Shown: one piece after another, positions 18,261-31,406 of the stretch
Layout of the letters: each line of letters begins with the position of its first letter
How positions within the stretch are numbered: position 1 is the stretch's first letter
Origin: Drosophila pseudoobscura
Lineage: Eukaryota; Arthropoda; Insecta; Diptera; Drosophilidae
NCBI RefSeq assembly: GCF_009870125.1
Contig: NC_046679.1
Coordinates: forward strand, 21,514,001 to 21,578,000
Direction of reading: 5' to 3'
DNA length: 64,000 nt
Program-made: the position numbers and the translations under genes
Notes under the pieces: generated by a model
What the model was told of the DNA's origin: nothing
Seen by the model: only the letters and a program-made list of their open reading frames with translations
Database searches by the model: none

Positions 18261-20103
18261 AACAAAATAGGTCAACAAAAAAAAGAGTCGCAATGTTGCT
18301 GGTATTTGAAGACATGATGCATGTACAGGCCCTTGTATACCCTATTTCGTTAATTTAATATGAAGATTCCGTTTTTCAAACCATTTTTAAAACGTAATTA
18401 ATAAAGATATTTTCTCAGGTTGATATGCTTTAGACGAGTTCCGATTCCGAACTCATTCTTGGTGTTCATAAGGAGACAATAAACTGCAAAATATCGTTGT
18501 GATAGCTTTAAAACAGAGACTAAATAGTTTTTGCTTTCATTGGAGACTGGGATGACAAACATTTTCTCAAGTCAATAATATCCATTTCCCAGGGTATGAA
18601 GATGTTGTTGTCCACAATCACATGACTTGTTCGGGGGGCTTGGTAACTCTATGAGAAGCTTTCAACGGAATTCAACAGATGGCGCCTAAGAAGTGAGCGG
18701 GGAAAATTCAAAATTCAAACATAATTTCATTTCATGGAGTGCTCAAAGAAAATTTGCTGCGGCTTAAGAGATTTACCTTCTTATACTAGTAGTAAAATTT
18801 TACTGATGCATTTCTTATTTACGCTCATTAAACTTCCCATATAAATGCTACATCTCATATTTACTTCCATTTGCATATCTGCTGCCTTCTGCTTTTTGCG
18901 GTTCACTGAGCGCCGCTCAAGGAATTACATCAAGTCTTGGCTTCTGCCAGTGCGTACGCATGTAAAAAATACCCCGAAGGTAGCGACATTTCCAGCTCAT
19001 TGAATTGGTCAGATCAAGCTCGCCATGAGAGAGGTGTCCTGGCCCAGCCTCCTCCATTGCGAGGGTGGTGTGAATGTGCACGTTTAACAACAACCACGTG
19101 ACGGCAGTGTAATCTAAAGCCACATCATCATTAAATATTTACACTACATTATAATTTCTGTTCTTTTCTTACGCGGCGCGTGCCTCTGAGTGGGGCAGAA
19201 AAGACCGAATGAAGAAGGAGTCAGCGTGTCGGCAGGACAGGCGGGACAGGCGACACAACCGCAGCATTCAATTAAACGTAATGTGTTGTTTGTTGTCGTA
19301 TGAAGGACAGGTTCTTGGGCCTATGCCCCCGACTTTCCCTGCACACTCGTACACCTTGATAATAAATGTAAACTTTTCACTTGAAAAATTCACGACGCGC
19401 ATAAAGAACGAAATAAAATAGGATGCCTAACGAAAATATAGAATTGTTTGGGCTTCGGGTCTTGGGGTTTGGGTCAGTGCTCAAGTCAAATATCACAAGA
19501 GAAATCCATTAACTTTTGTCTCTTTTTTTTTGGTTTACCTGTTACTTCTAGAGTATATTGGGTGTATTCTATTCGTGTAAATGGAAAAAGGCAGCATTTT
19601 CTAGAAGAAATATATGACAATATATTTTAGTATAGTGATATATGTATATTGATATTATTTACCAATCCGGTGAACATTTTCACATTTATTATATCTAGAC
19701 AGAGGTAAGATAAATAAGTCCTATATGTTGTGGTTAGCAACAAGAAATAAATCCTGACAAGAGATATCTCATAGTCGGAATGTTGACTGTATTGTACTTT
19801 CTTTGGTACTTTTTTTTGCCTTCTCCTTGAGTAACTTTCGTGTGCGGCGCTTTATCTTTAGGGTCGCTGCTAGAAAGATAGATACGAAGAGAGAAAGAGA
19901 GGACAAAAATCCAACCTGTGTTAAAGTAATTTGCCAAGTTTAAGGCCGCACCGCCACCGCCACCGCCTGCACTCTTTATTGCCGCTTGACTGCGGCTTGA
20001 GGAAAAAAAAGGAGAAAAAAGAGCAACAACAATGAGCATGCGGCATATGCATAGGCGCACCTTTTGTTAACTTGCCACCACTTGGGGCAACCAACAAGAA
20101 AAA

Positions 20104-20149
20104 CAACAGCAGCAGCAGCGGCAGCGGCAGCGGCAACGGCAACAACAAG
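20104..20149. repeat. CAG/CGG/CAA (opa-like) trinucleotide repeat
   Basis: Interrupted run of CAGCAGCAG, CGGCAGCGG and CAACGGCAACAA triplets. It is typical of fly genomes, and no coding frame around it looks real. Confidence 0.8.
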
Positions 20150-22811
20150 TGGAGCTCTCTAGTAACTGAGTTTAGTTTTCTATAGACTTTCCGCTGCTTT
20201 CCGGTGAAATGTTGCATTTCAAGAATGCCCCAGACATGAGTACAGCACACAACAATGCACAGTGCAACAGTGCAGCAGCGTGGCATCAACTGAAGCAGAA
20301 GCAATGGAGCCTCTGAAGGAGCCACTGGCCCTGGGCCCAACGAACTTGAAGGGAATGCAGAACGTCAGTCATTCAGACAAAGAGAAGAGGGCTCAGAGGC
20401 TAATTTGAAGAGTCATTCAAGAAATTAAATCTACTTATATGTTGATTGTTCACAAGGACTTATATAGCTTTCCTTACAGACATGTTGATAGAAACACTCT
20501 AATTAAATCGAATCAACACTTGGATTTAAATAAAAATGTATTAAAAAGAATTTTTACTACGGTTTAGCCGTAAGAGGTAAAAAAAAAAATAAATATTCCT
20601 CTCAGCCGAAAGTGCTGATTGGCGCCATGGACAACGAATGTCCCTATTTTCATTTATAGCAATCTATCATAACCATCTATAAAAAACTTTAAAACAAATG
20701 TTAAATTTAAGTTTAGGAAATATATGAAAATATTTAATATAAATATTAATTAAATTAAAATCAAATATTTTTATATTTTTGATGAAATGTAAGTGAAAAG
20801 CTTTGTTTTTATAATTTCCACATTCTTAAATCGAAGTGTAACTATTCGATTCGCAGTGTTTTTCTCTGGGTGTAATGAAAATAAAAGATGGAAAATCACC
20901 ATAGCGCGTAATCCATCCGCTTTCCATTTCCGCGTGTCAGCCCCCAACAAAACATGATTCCTTTAAGCTGTCGTTTTCCAAATGTTCTGCCTCTAACCCA
21001 TTAAATGGGCGTTGGGTGCAACACCCTCCGAAACTGCAATAAGCTCCAGTCTTGGGCCTTCAGAAACGAGTATTCGCCAGAGAGCAAACATTTTGCCAGC
21101 CACTGGTCAAGCACAAAATCCAATCCCAAGCTCTGCTTCGAGATACGATGTAGAACACAGCAAAAGTGGACGGATGGGCACTGGATGGGTTTCAGTGTGA
21201 GTAGAACACAAAAGGCTGTTGAGAATTGATTTCCTGTTTAGACATTTAGGCCGATTTGGTAACCGTTGGGTAAAGTTCAAAGGAAGGCCAGAATGGCCAG
21301 GTGTACAAGTGGACAGAGCAGTATGGCCTTGCTGCAGCAGATCAAACGGCCAACTTGGACTTTGAGTCCCTGGGCTTATGGATAAGGATGACTGGCCGCC
21401 TACAGTTGAGGTTAAGTACGTCCACAGCTAGGGCTTTTCACAGAGAGATGCCTCATGTCCCGTGCCACAGTCCTCGACATAATCTTATTTATTTGTTTGG
21501 ATTTTGAGGTAAGCCTGAAACCTGAACCCGCTACCAAAATGAAATGTTTTTCTACATATTTTGTTGTTGTTTCCATTTCCATTTCCGTTTCCGTGTCCGT
21601 TTTTTATTTTAATTTATTTTATTTCGGTCAGTCTTTAACTGCTTGTGTGAACAATATCAATTGGTTTTATTCACCCTAAGTGGCCATCTGGCATTAATTT
21701 AATGTAATGTTATATAATGTTCAATCCGTAAGTTATGCAAATGAAATGGCTTTTCAATAAAATTTAACAGCTCTGACTGATTTTTTGCTTCGTCTTTTTT
21801 CCACCAAGCCATTTTGTTGTTGCTGTTTTCGCACGTGGCAAGTGCGGTGAGCTAATGAAATGCAGTTCATTGTACACATCGGTATCGGATATGCAGGCAT
21901 TTATCGATGGATGGCCTGCCTGGATGGCAGAGGGATATTTAATAAAGTGGATCGAACATATGCTCGAAATGTGAGTATTCCGACCCCGAATACCACATTC
22001 GTGGAGGATAATTGTGTAAACAATGAATTAAACAAGTGCAGACTGTGGAGTGGCATCAATGACATCAAATGATTATGCCATAGACATCTCCTCTTTAAGA
22101 TGAGTGACACTTTAAATTTTTTAATGGAAAATCTTAAAATATTAAAAACATGCCTTAGGTTCGTATTATTACTTCTTATTTTATTTTGATTTTTCCCTAG
22201 CGATAGTGCAACTTTTTTTATTGCACTATTTCCTCAAGACTATAGAATATTCTCTTAAACTGTAATCGAAACAATATTTGATCAATACCTACATTTGTAT
22301 CTAATAATTACAGTGTGTTATAAGTTTATTATTAGTTTATATGGATATATTCTTGGTTATTAAATTTTCTTTTGAATGTATTTTTAATATTTCAGACAGA
22401 AGGGCCTATTGCTCTAGATAATTTTATTGCAGGATTCATCTTTGAATATAATGTTGAAGATAAATAAATAAATTTTCTCCTTTCTTAATTTTTATTACTT
22501 TTTTTTTATATTTTATATCGTATGCGTTATAATGTCTGTGTTTTTAAATTTGTCTGAATTACGCTGTGTTTTTTAACTGACGAGGGAGTTTGTTTCTTAT
22601 CCGAATTTCTGGATAATAATTTCCGTTCTATGAATGTATGTACGTATATATTACTATATTACTATATTACTATATTAGAGCTTAAACCATTACCACGAAA
22701 GGATGTCTCATTTTCCCTAGGGGATTCTATGATACAAGATTGGATCATATTTGCAGTGCAATTTTGATGTGTTTCTAATGTGTTTCATTAAAAGAATATT
22801 GAATAGTAATG

Positions 22812-22843
22812 TAGTAATAGTAATAGTAATAGTAATAGTAATA
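22812..22843. repeat. TAGTAA hexanucleotide microsatellite
   Basis: About five tandem TAGTAA units in AT-rich DNA. A related ATATTACT repeat lies at 22648-22678. Confidence 0.85.
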
Positions 22844-23432
22844 TGTTAGATTCAATTAATAAAAATCATTCATGAAAAACTAAGCTCGATTTAAAAATAA
22901 ATGTGCTTCTTTTTATATACTTATAAGCGGATTTTAAGCCACAATAAATTAAATCACAATTTAGGCAAAAGGTTTTTTGTGAATAATAAATAGATACGAT
23001 GCCTAAGCGAGCTGAAAAATGTATATAAATTCTACCAATATATACTTCAGTATTTGGTATTTGTTCATTAGAAACATGATTTAATAACCAAATTTATTCA
23101 AAGGGTTGCATCCTTCTCGGTATATATTTTCTATACTTTTTTGTATCTGTATCTGCTGTATTTGCAGCTTTGATAACAACTTTATTTCTATTTAATTGTA
23201 TTGCATTTGTGTCATTACACCATATACAAGGTCTATTACACAATACAATCTCCTGTTAATTTTGGCCTACTCCATGGCCTATCAAGCCACTCATAATTCT
23301 TGAGGCAGCAACAAAACTTGGCAATTTGCAATAAAACACTGTCAGAAATATTATGTAGATTTCAGTGCGCCCATCTGGGCTCTGGCTCTTCATTTATTTC
23401 ATTAACTACAAAGGAGTCTAACAGAAAGAAAC

Positions 23433-23460
23433 AAAGAGAAAGAGAGAGAGAGAGAGGGAA
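23433..23460. repeat. GA-rich microsatellite
   Basis: Run of AGAGAGAGAG with flanking GAAAG. It is a potential GAGA-factor/CLAMP binding stretch. Confidence 0.7.
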
Positions 23461-26287
23461 AGGTAGACCAAAATCCGCCGCAGGCAAAGACTTGGCCAAA
23501 AGTGACAAATTGTTTCAATTCACTAAAGGACAAACAACAAAAAAAGGAGTAAGTAGGGAACAACAACAGCAACAACAAAGACAAAAGCCTCTACAATAAT
23601 GGCCTAGACCAAAGATAAGGGGGCGAAGGGAGCCTGGCTCAGAGTTAGGAGGGCACGTGCTTTATATAACCCTTTTCTGGTTCTGGGCCTGAGCTGGTTT
23701 TCCATTCATTTTTTGGTTTTTTGTTGTTTAATATCCCTTTTCGTTGTTTTTCCCGTTGTTGTTTTCTTTGTGTCATTAGCCGCCGTGTCCGTGGCTGTGT
23801 CCGTGTCCATCTCCGTAACCCAGTCCGTTCCTCTGCCAGTATCCTTTTTATCTGTTGTACATGACATTTTGGCCTTTCTCATAAGTCCCGGACAGGCCAG
23901 CAGAAAGGCGGACAAAAGGTAGTCCAAACGAATGATGACGGCAATTTGCGGCTGATCCTTGGCTGCTCTTACTCTCTCTCTGATTCTTTCTCTTTCCAGA
24001 GCACCTCTTTTATGACTATTCTACATAATTATCTTAATTTTGCCTAAAAGCAGGCACAGAAATTCTCTTGGATTTTTAGAGTTCAGAAGCAGCCCAATTG
24101 CTGTTTGGCAATGCGCTTTTTGGGCACGCTCTGCTTTCTTGGTGACAATTGCATAGTGGTGCAAAAGTGATTGAAATTAAAGATATTTGAACATGTTAGG
24201 TTAGGTAGGGGTGGCTGCCAGGACTCACTCGGAGCCTAAAAGAAAGAAAGAGTCAAAAAGACCTTTCGTTTTATAATTTCCACTCTAGTAGCAAATCTTT
24301 TGATATACATTTTTATATCTAAGTATAATTATGATTAAAAATTGTTGTGTTAGAAAATGTAGTTGTGGAAAAATATCGTTTCTTAAACCTTTGCCGCAAT
24401 GTGCCTGCAATTGCTGGAAGCCCGCAGAAGAGTGAAACTGCCAGGTCCGTATGCAAATTTCAAGCGAGTGATAAAAATTGACTCCTGCTCCGAAATGGAA
24501 ATGCAGTTGGGGCAAAGCAAATATTTCAGCGTAAGTAAACTACATTAGCAACAGGAGCATACACTCAGAGAGGGAGATGTATAGAGAGGACGGAAACGAG
24601 GTGCAGCGAAAGGAGCGGCATCAGCTAGTTGGCCCTTGGTGTATTTGCCCGTGCGTCAGGTGCAGTTCGCTCTGCTCGGTGCCTCTCAAAAGCACCGTGC
24701 CCCAATGTGGAAACCTCTCTCTTACCTTTGATTACCCATCCCAATCCGGGTCTGAGCTCCGTATCCTGTATCTGTGCGGTTGACAGCCTGGTAGCTACCG
24801 CTTGACTTGTTTTCGAGAGAGAGAGAGGAAAAGATTGGTTAAACGAAGACCAACCGAAATACATACATATATAAAATATATAAAATTGCCACGGGGATAA
24901 ATTGCAAACGGTGGAAAATGTAATGAAATGTTTGTGCATACGCGATGATATCGAAATTTAGCAGAAAGGGAATAAGCTAACGGGTACTTAAATATAAAGA
25001 AATATATAAAATAAGGTACCCCAAGAAGCACAGAAAAACGAATGCATTTGAAATCTTAATTCACTTATTTCTATTATTATGTGAATTAAATATTCATTTG
25101 CAAACTCAATATTAACCTGTGGACATCTAGATTATTTAAAGTTTCCAGTTTGTTAAATGGTTTTCCCTGCACATTTATAATTAACATAAATGATGAGTAG
25201 TCCTAGAGGTTTTACTTTCTAATCTTAACACATTTGAAGGAAATTTAGATTTATAACCAAAATATTGACTTAAGCCTGAAAGCCAGATGGCATCCAAAGA
25301 TGGAGAGACACAGAGGGAGCGATGTCAAACAAATGCGATTAAAACTAAACTCGAAGACAAACAAGCACACGGTTTAGAGACGTCTGGGACCACAAATTAA
25401 TGAAATAGTTGTGTTTACTTTTTCGGGGAATAAAAGGATACTATACCCTCGCACAAGCCTTTATCATGTGTGCAATAAGCAGAGAGCTCTGTGGCCAATT
25501 AATCGAGAGTGTTTGCTGCATAAATCAAGGCAAAGTCGGCCTGAATACCGCTGGCGCCACCAAAAAGTATGCAAAGTTATTTGCCAGCCAAGAATGCGGC
25601 ATGCGCCTCAAGTTATGCAAACTATGCCACATGCAGGAGAATTCTACCTCCTTCTGTGCGGTAAGGCAAGTGGAGTGCGGAGTGGAGTGTGTTTTCGCTT
25701 TTGGGTAATCAGGCATCAAGTAGGTCAACGGCAATCAAAGCCAGAGATCCAAACGTAAATGGAAATCAAATTGTATTGTATTTCGAGTATTCCGAGATAT
25801 TTTTGGTGGGGGGGAGGGGCTTACAGAAATACTTTCCGTCTTCCAAGCCACTGACCAATACAAGAAATCGTTGAACTTTTGTAATACTTTTCTCTTTTTT
25901 AAATTTAACAATTCATCTGGATAAATATATGCGTATAAACTTGAAATTCGATTTCCTGAATGGTATTACCTTTAAAAGTTATGGATATGATGTGTAATAA
26001 TTGCTTTGATAGTTCAAAGAGATTTCGAGTAGGTTTTTCCTTACTTGAAATGATGGTATACACAGAAATAATAGAACATAGACTATACTTTTTTATCGAC
26101 TTGCCAAAGCTTCCCACGTATCCTGAACGCTTCAAGCCCAAAAATACATTATTCCATTCCGAAAGTGGTCTAAGTCTCAATAATTTTAAGCTTTTATGTA
26201 GCAGTCGATGGTATGCAATTTCAACTTTTGAATCTCCTGTGAGATAACATTTAGCTAGCAAACCATGTTGTTTTTGCCCATCATTTT

Positions 26288-26400
26288 TATACCCGGTACT
26301 CAAAATGAGTATCCGGGTATATTCGATTTCTGGGTAAAGAGTATGTAACGCCCAGAAGGACGCATTTCCGACCGAAGTATAATTTTCTGCCTCTCTTTCA
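26288..26400. mobile_element. INE-1/DINE-1-like (Helentron-related) remnant
   Basis: It begins TATACCCGGTACTCAAAATG followed by AGTATCCGGGTATATTCG, which can pair with the start as a subterminal stem. The typical INE-1 block AAGAGTATGTAACGCCCAGAAGG with ATTTCCGACC then follows. This is the 5' portion of the short non-autonomous INE-1/DINE-1 (SGM-type) element. The 3' limit is unclear and may reach about 26500. Confidence 0.7.
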
Positions 26401-29400
26401 CACACGCTTCCTCGTGTAATGTCTGCGCCCTTTGCCGGAGACATACTGACTGAGTATCGTGTATAAATGTAGAGTCGCGACTCTCAATGTTCCCCCTCGT
26501 TTTGGGCTATTTATGCGGGCAACACATTTTTAGAAATATCTTCCATGAAGGATAATGTTCTTATGAAAGTTTTTAGATTCCAAATGGATCTGCAACCTGT
26601 TTCCGTATCCCATTCCCAGCAAATTGCCTACTCCCCCGGAAAATTGGTTGCCAAGTCTAACCCTAATAACATTTGCTTTTTATAGCAATGGGCCCTCCCG
26701 CTTAGCAGGGTCTCTAATGCCAATTCAATTTGACTCTTCCTAATTACTATAAAGTATCGCAGATATTTAGCATTAATGAGATGGAAGACGTTCATCTCCG
26801 GAGGAAGAAGTTCAAGTACAAGTTTTAATTGAAATTTAAGCACTTAATTTGCCTAAATTCGGGAGAAAGGAGAAATGTAAGACGTTGTCTGGAATGGGCA
26901 ACTCATTGATTGGCAGGGTGTCTTTGGATTGGGTTGCTCTATAAATACGTTACTCTCTTAATGGTGACCCCAAATGTAAGGTCCTTCCGTGCAATAATTT
27001 ACATTGGTTCCCCTCTCGCATTCGCTTTATTTATGTACCGCAGATGTCACGTGTTCCTTTTGTTACTTTTGGTCAACGCCATTTCGCTGAGGGGTCTGTG
27101 GGCGTGTGCTCCTTTTGAAATGCTAGCCTTGAGTGAAATATGGCGCAACTTCATGAGGAGACGACATCAAAATGATGATGATGATGCCCCCCACGCGTTG
27201 GGGTCGGCGGTGGCGGTGGCGGTGACAACATTGTCGACGTCTATTGCAATCAAGAATTTATGTTTTCAACGCGCAGTTTGTCTTCCCTCGAAGGTGGGCC
27301 GGGCCTCCTCCGTGTCCGGGTTCGGATTCGGATTCGGCTGCGGATGGGTTTTTGGGCTTTTGGGCGTTCTGGTCTGGGTCTGGGTCTCTCCAATGCCTTT
27401 AGTTTGAGTTTTCTCGCTTGCTTGGTTAAACGCAATTTAGCTGCATTGCTCAAATTTCCGCTTCGCTATCGCGTTACCTTCTCCAACATCTCCAACTCTC
27501 TCTCCCTCTCTCTCTCTGTCTTTCTTTCACACTCTCCCTATCTCTTTTGCTCTGTCTGTATCTGTATCTCCTGGGGTGATGACACGCCGTTGGTGTTCGT
27601 ATGGCAAAAAGTCAGCCATAATATTTGAGTTAAGTTTGGGGTTGCATGGCTATGGAGAATGAGCTCGTGGGTTTATCAACTGTTTGCTTGATGTTCTGAT
27701 AAACCAATTTCAGTCTGGTGGTACGAGGGTTCATCATAAATTGAATTGACATGTGGGATAAATAGAAAGCTTTCTTTAATACCCGTAAGTGTTTATTTAG
27801 AACATAAGTTGCCTTATGGGCGGGCTAGGAAATTGAAAGATAAAGGTTTTGGCAAATTATTTGTGAAGTATCGAATATTCGTGGTCTAAAACCTATAACA
27901 TAGAGTAAATATCTAATGGTTAATGGGAAAAATGGCCCCAGAATCGACGCATCTTTTCAAACTTAATTTCCAATGCATGGTAAACTTTAACCATAGATCA
28001 CAAAATACCCATACTTCCATGAAATCAATCAGTTTAACTCATTGTCTTCTTTCCGTTCGAGCCCAGTCCCTAACCATTTCAAGTCCATAAACTTTTACAT
28101 TGCGCCTTGGGCAGCGCCACAGTTTATGCAGTAGGAAAGTAGACACCATTTGACTGACATTTGGGGCATATTTATGGCCAGTCCATGGTCACAACCAGGT
28201 CCCAGGTACAAAAGGCCGCTCTCTGCTGCTGTTCAGCCATGTCAAGTGCAGTGACTGAGAAGAGACTGAAGTTCTTAACTTTGGCCGGCCACACCTCTCG
28301 GCAAAGGCTCTGCGTTCTCCATGGGCTGTCTGACGATAAGAGCCACTTGTCGGTCTTCCATTCAACATACTCGTAATGGATTATTCGGCATTTTTCACGT
28401 GTCTTGAGCCCGCCGGCGGCCAGCGCTTAACACATCTAAGGCTGTACACGTGGCAAATATTAATTTTCCACCTGCCCCTCAGTCTCTCCTCCACTCTCTG
28501 CCTCTGCATAAGCAAATTCTTTGGAGACTATTTACGGCGCCTCAAACTATACATTATCCAGGGTGCGTCTTGCGCAGGAGATAGTCATGTCAGCTGCCTA
28601 TAAATAACCCCAGAGCTTGACATCAAATAATCATGGCCGTGTAAGCTTTGACTGGATTTTGCATGGACACACGCCCATTTCTCACGTAAAACATTGCCAA
28701 ACATTGAAATTTTGTGGTGGCTGCGAATTGGGATGGAGTGGTTTTGAGAACGTTTCTTATGCGGGGGTTTTTGTAATATTATAGTACTTGGTAATTCTCT
28801 GCTAAGTTATAGGGAGGAAACAGTTTGGGGATATCTATCTTCCATTTCTGATGGATTTATTAGTAGTTAAAGGAATTCGTTTTATGTTTTTTTTTTGTGT
28901 CACCAATAATTGTGTGTTTGTTATTATTTTCGGACCAAAAAGTAAGTCTTTTCTGTACCTCGCCCAAGACTGTGTATATTCTTGTTGGATTCTGGGACCT
29001 GGATTCTGGATGAAGACGAGTGGGCAGATGGGCAGCGGCCAGAGAAGAAGCAGCGATGAAAAGACAATAAAAACGCCACGCGAAAACCCCCGCCATAGAA
29101 CATTACCATTATCTTGAACTCTTTTAATTTTTCATTGCATACTTTTTGGCATTCATTTAAAATCAGGGCTAAGAAATGTTTCGAGAATAGGAGGTCTATA
29201 ATTATTGCCCATCGAAATCTTTTTAGTAGGACGAATTGAATTGAATTGACTATTGAACTTTGACATTTTATTCGCGTTCAGTGACTCTCAACTTTTCCGA
29301 TAGAGACTCATGACTGATAAGTCTCCCATCTGTTCCACCTGAATATCAGGCAATCAAAATATAAAGGTAAGTTGTAAACTTAGATATATATTTTAATGGT

Positions 29401-29509
29401 TTTACTTGATACCAGAGTCTTAGTTTTGCAAGAATACAGCCACGCGTTGTGCTTATCTTATGTGGGCGTGCTTATCTTCTGTTTGTCCCGAAACTCGTGT
29501 GGCTGCTTC
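26401..29509. other. Intergenic region left of the acyl-CoA synthetase gene
   Basis: About 3.1 kb without a supported gene. It includes a CT-rich microsatellite at 27493-27520, an interrupted GGATTC/GGGTCT repeat near 27310-27400 and AT-rich spacer. GATA-type sites at 29316-29321, 29452-29457 and 29471-29476 lie just upstream of the next gene. Confidence 0.5.
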
Positions 29510-29517
29510 TATAAAAG
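29510..29517 (+). promoter_or_regulatory. TATA box of the acyl-CoA synthetase-like gene
   Basis: TATAAAAG lies 70 bp before the ATG. Predicted start is near 29540 (ATCAACAGTT), giving a 5' UTR of about 40 nt. GATAAG/CTTATC sites at 29316, 29452 and 29471 lie within 200 bp upstream, as in gut or fat-body genes. Confidence 0.65.
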
Positions 29518-29579
29518 AGGCCAGCAGGCCACGAATCATCAACAGTTAGTAACACATAAAACCACTGATAGATCGCAAA

Positions 29580-31346
29580 ATGCCTTACAAGCCGCATATC
29601 ACCTACGATGACAATCTCAAGGTCTGGAGTGGAGGCGAAAGCTTGAACTGCTTTGAACCGCACCTATCGATTGGGGAGATCATCTTTCGGGAGCTGGAAA
29701 GCCATCCGAAGCTGATTGCCCAAGTAAGCTGCTTCATTTATTTAACCAGAAATATTATTGCAATTGCAATACCTAACCTTCTAGATCTCAGCCACTGAGA
29801 AGACTGTGCTGACCCGGGAAGAGGTACGTTTCAATGCAATGCGAGTGGCTAGCTATATGCGGGGACTGGGCCTAAAGCAAACGGATATTGTGGGCCTCAT
29901 AGCCAGGAATACCACGCACCTGGTGGCCGTAGCCTACGGCTGTTTCTTCAATGGTATGCCATTCCACTCCCTAAACATTGCTTATGAACAGGACACCATA
30001 GAGAAACTGTTCAGCATCAGCAGACCGCGTCTAATCTTCTGCGATGGGGATGAGTACCAGAGAGTTCTGGCAGCTACCGAAAACCTCAAGCTGGACACCA
30101 CAATCATTACCTTGCGAAATCATCCCATGGGATCCCTTTGCATTTTGGATATCCTGACCACACCAATAGAGGAAAACTTTCAGCCCGCTCGCTTGGAACC
30201 TTGCCACGATCAGACTTTGGCCATTCTCTGCTCCTCCGGCACCACTGGGGTACCAAAAGCAGTAACGATTAAAGACAGTCAACGGCTTTTATTGCCTGTT
30301 TTGTAAGTTAGACTTGAATGAAACCCGCTGTAAAGACTATTACCATCTTATATATTCTCATTTTTCACAGTCGTCTGACCTCTAATGATGTGCAATATGC
30401 ACACAGCACCCTAGACTGGATTTCAGGTCTTTTAACCATCATTCTCGCTGGAGTGTTCAACAAAACAAATGTTATTGCTGACAATGATTTCGATCCCGCC
30501 TTCACGTGTCGTATGATCGAAGAATATAAGATCGGTTTAGTCTTTCAGTGTCCTTCCCACATGGCAATGTTGGCAAACTGTCCGGAATTCGAAAAGGCTG
30601 ACCTGTCGAGCATAGAGAATTATATTTTTGGTGGCTCCCGCAGCTCTTTGGAAGTTCAGAAGCGTATTCGTAGCCGAATCAACGGAAATGTGATCTTTAC
30701 CTATTCCATAACAGAGATGAACAGCGCAAGCACGCTGAACCTTCACTTTGATGAAAAACCCAACTCAGTCGGTCGACCTATATCTGGGAATAAGGTCAAG
30801 ATAATCAATGAACAGGGTGTGGCTCTGGGCCCCAATGAAGAGGGTGAAGTGTGCCTCTTCAATGGCCAGCATTGGTCTGGCTATTATGGAAATCCAGAAG
30901 AGACGCGAATGATTCGCGACTCCCAGATGTGGTTTCACTCCGGAGATTTGGGCTACGTTGATGAAGATGGCTTCTTATTTATAGTTGATCGCAAAAAGGA
31001 CATGCTCAAGTACCAAAACATCATGTACTATCCCAACGAGATAGAGACAGTCATCTCCCAGATGCCGAACGTTGCCGAGGTCTGTGTATTTGGCATTTGG
31101 GATGAGGTCAATGGCGACGAGGCCGCAGCCTCAGTGGTGAAGAGGTACGGCACCGAATTGGTGGCCCAGGATGTTTTGGACTATGTACAGAAACATATTT
31201 CCACCAAGTATAAGCAGTTGAATGCTGGAGTCATCATTGTAGATGATCTGAAGCGAAGTGGGAATGGCAAAACGAATAGACGAGCCAACAAGGATCATTT
31301 TCTGAATGTCCAAAATAGGAAAAGTTTGAACCTAATAAGTGGCTAA
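29580..31346 (+). CDS. Adenylate-forming acyl-CoA synthetase (firefly luciferase-like family)
   Basis: Exons 29580-29723, 29785-30302 and 30371-31346 (introns 61 and 68 nt) encode 545 residues. The ANL-superfamily motifs are present in order: phosphate-binding CSSGTTGVPKAV (about 197-208), YSITEM (332-337), SGDLGYVDEDG (411-421), hinge DRKKDMLKYQN (427-437), and the catalytic lysine in SGNGKTNRR (K521). The enzyme would activate a carboxylic acid with ATP to an acyl-adenylate and then an acyl-CoA. Insects have many such copies with unknown, often fatty-acid, substrates. Unlike luciferase it ends LNLISG, with no SKL-type peroxisomal signal, and it has no signal peptide. Usual family residues are altered in places (YG to YS in the TE motif, KYxG to KYQN in the hinge). 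The TATA promoter suggests tissue-restricted expression. Confidence 0.92.
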
Positions 31347-31396
31347 AACTATTTCTCTAACCACCTTATCAAAAATATTGAATAATAATTGAATAT

Positions 31397-31406
31397 AATA
31401 AATAAA
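31397..31406 (+). terminator. Poly(A) signal(s) of the acyl-CoA synthetase-like gene
   Basis: Overlapping AATAAATAAA lies about 50 nt after the stop codon, in AT-rich DNA. Confidence 0.6.

Larger units (their letters stand above)
18261..26287. other. Gene-poor intergenic region with microsatellites
   Basis: About 8 kb in which I see no defensible gene. It is mostly AT-rich, notably 20400-20850 and 22080-23250. It contains short tandem repeats: CAG/CGG/CAA at 20104-20149, ATATTACT at 22648-22678, TAGTAA at 22812-22843 and GA at 23433-23460. There are also hexamer TCCGTG-type repeats at 21571-21600 and 23783-23820. All open frames here lack domains, and several begin only at non-ATG codons. 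Confidence 0.5.

Noticed and set aside
26910-27407. 165-codon frame
   Set aside because: It crosses interrupted simple repeats (GGATTC, GGGTCT) that give Phe-Gly and Val-Trp runs; no domain or promoter support.
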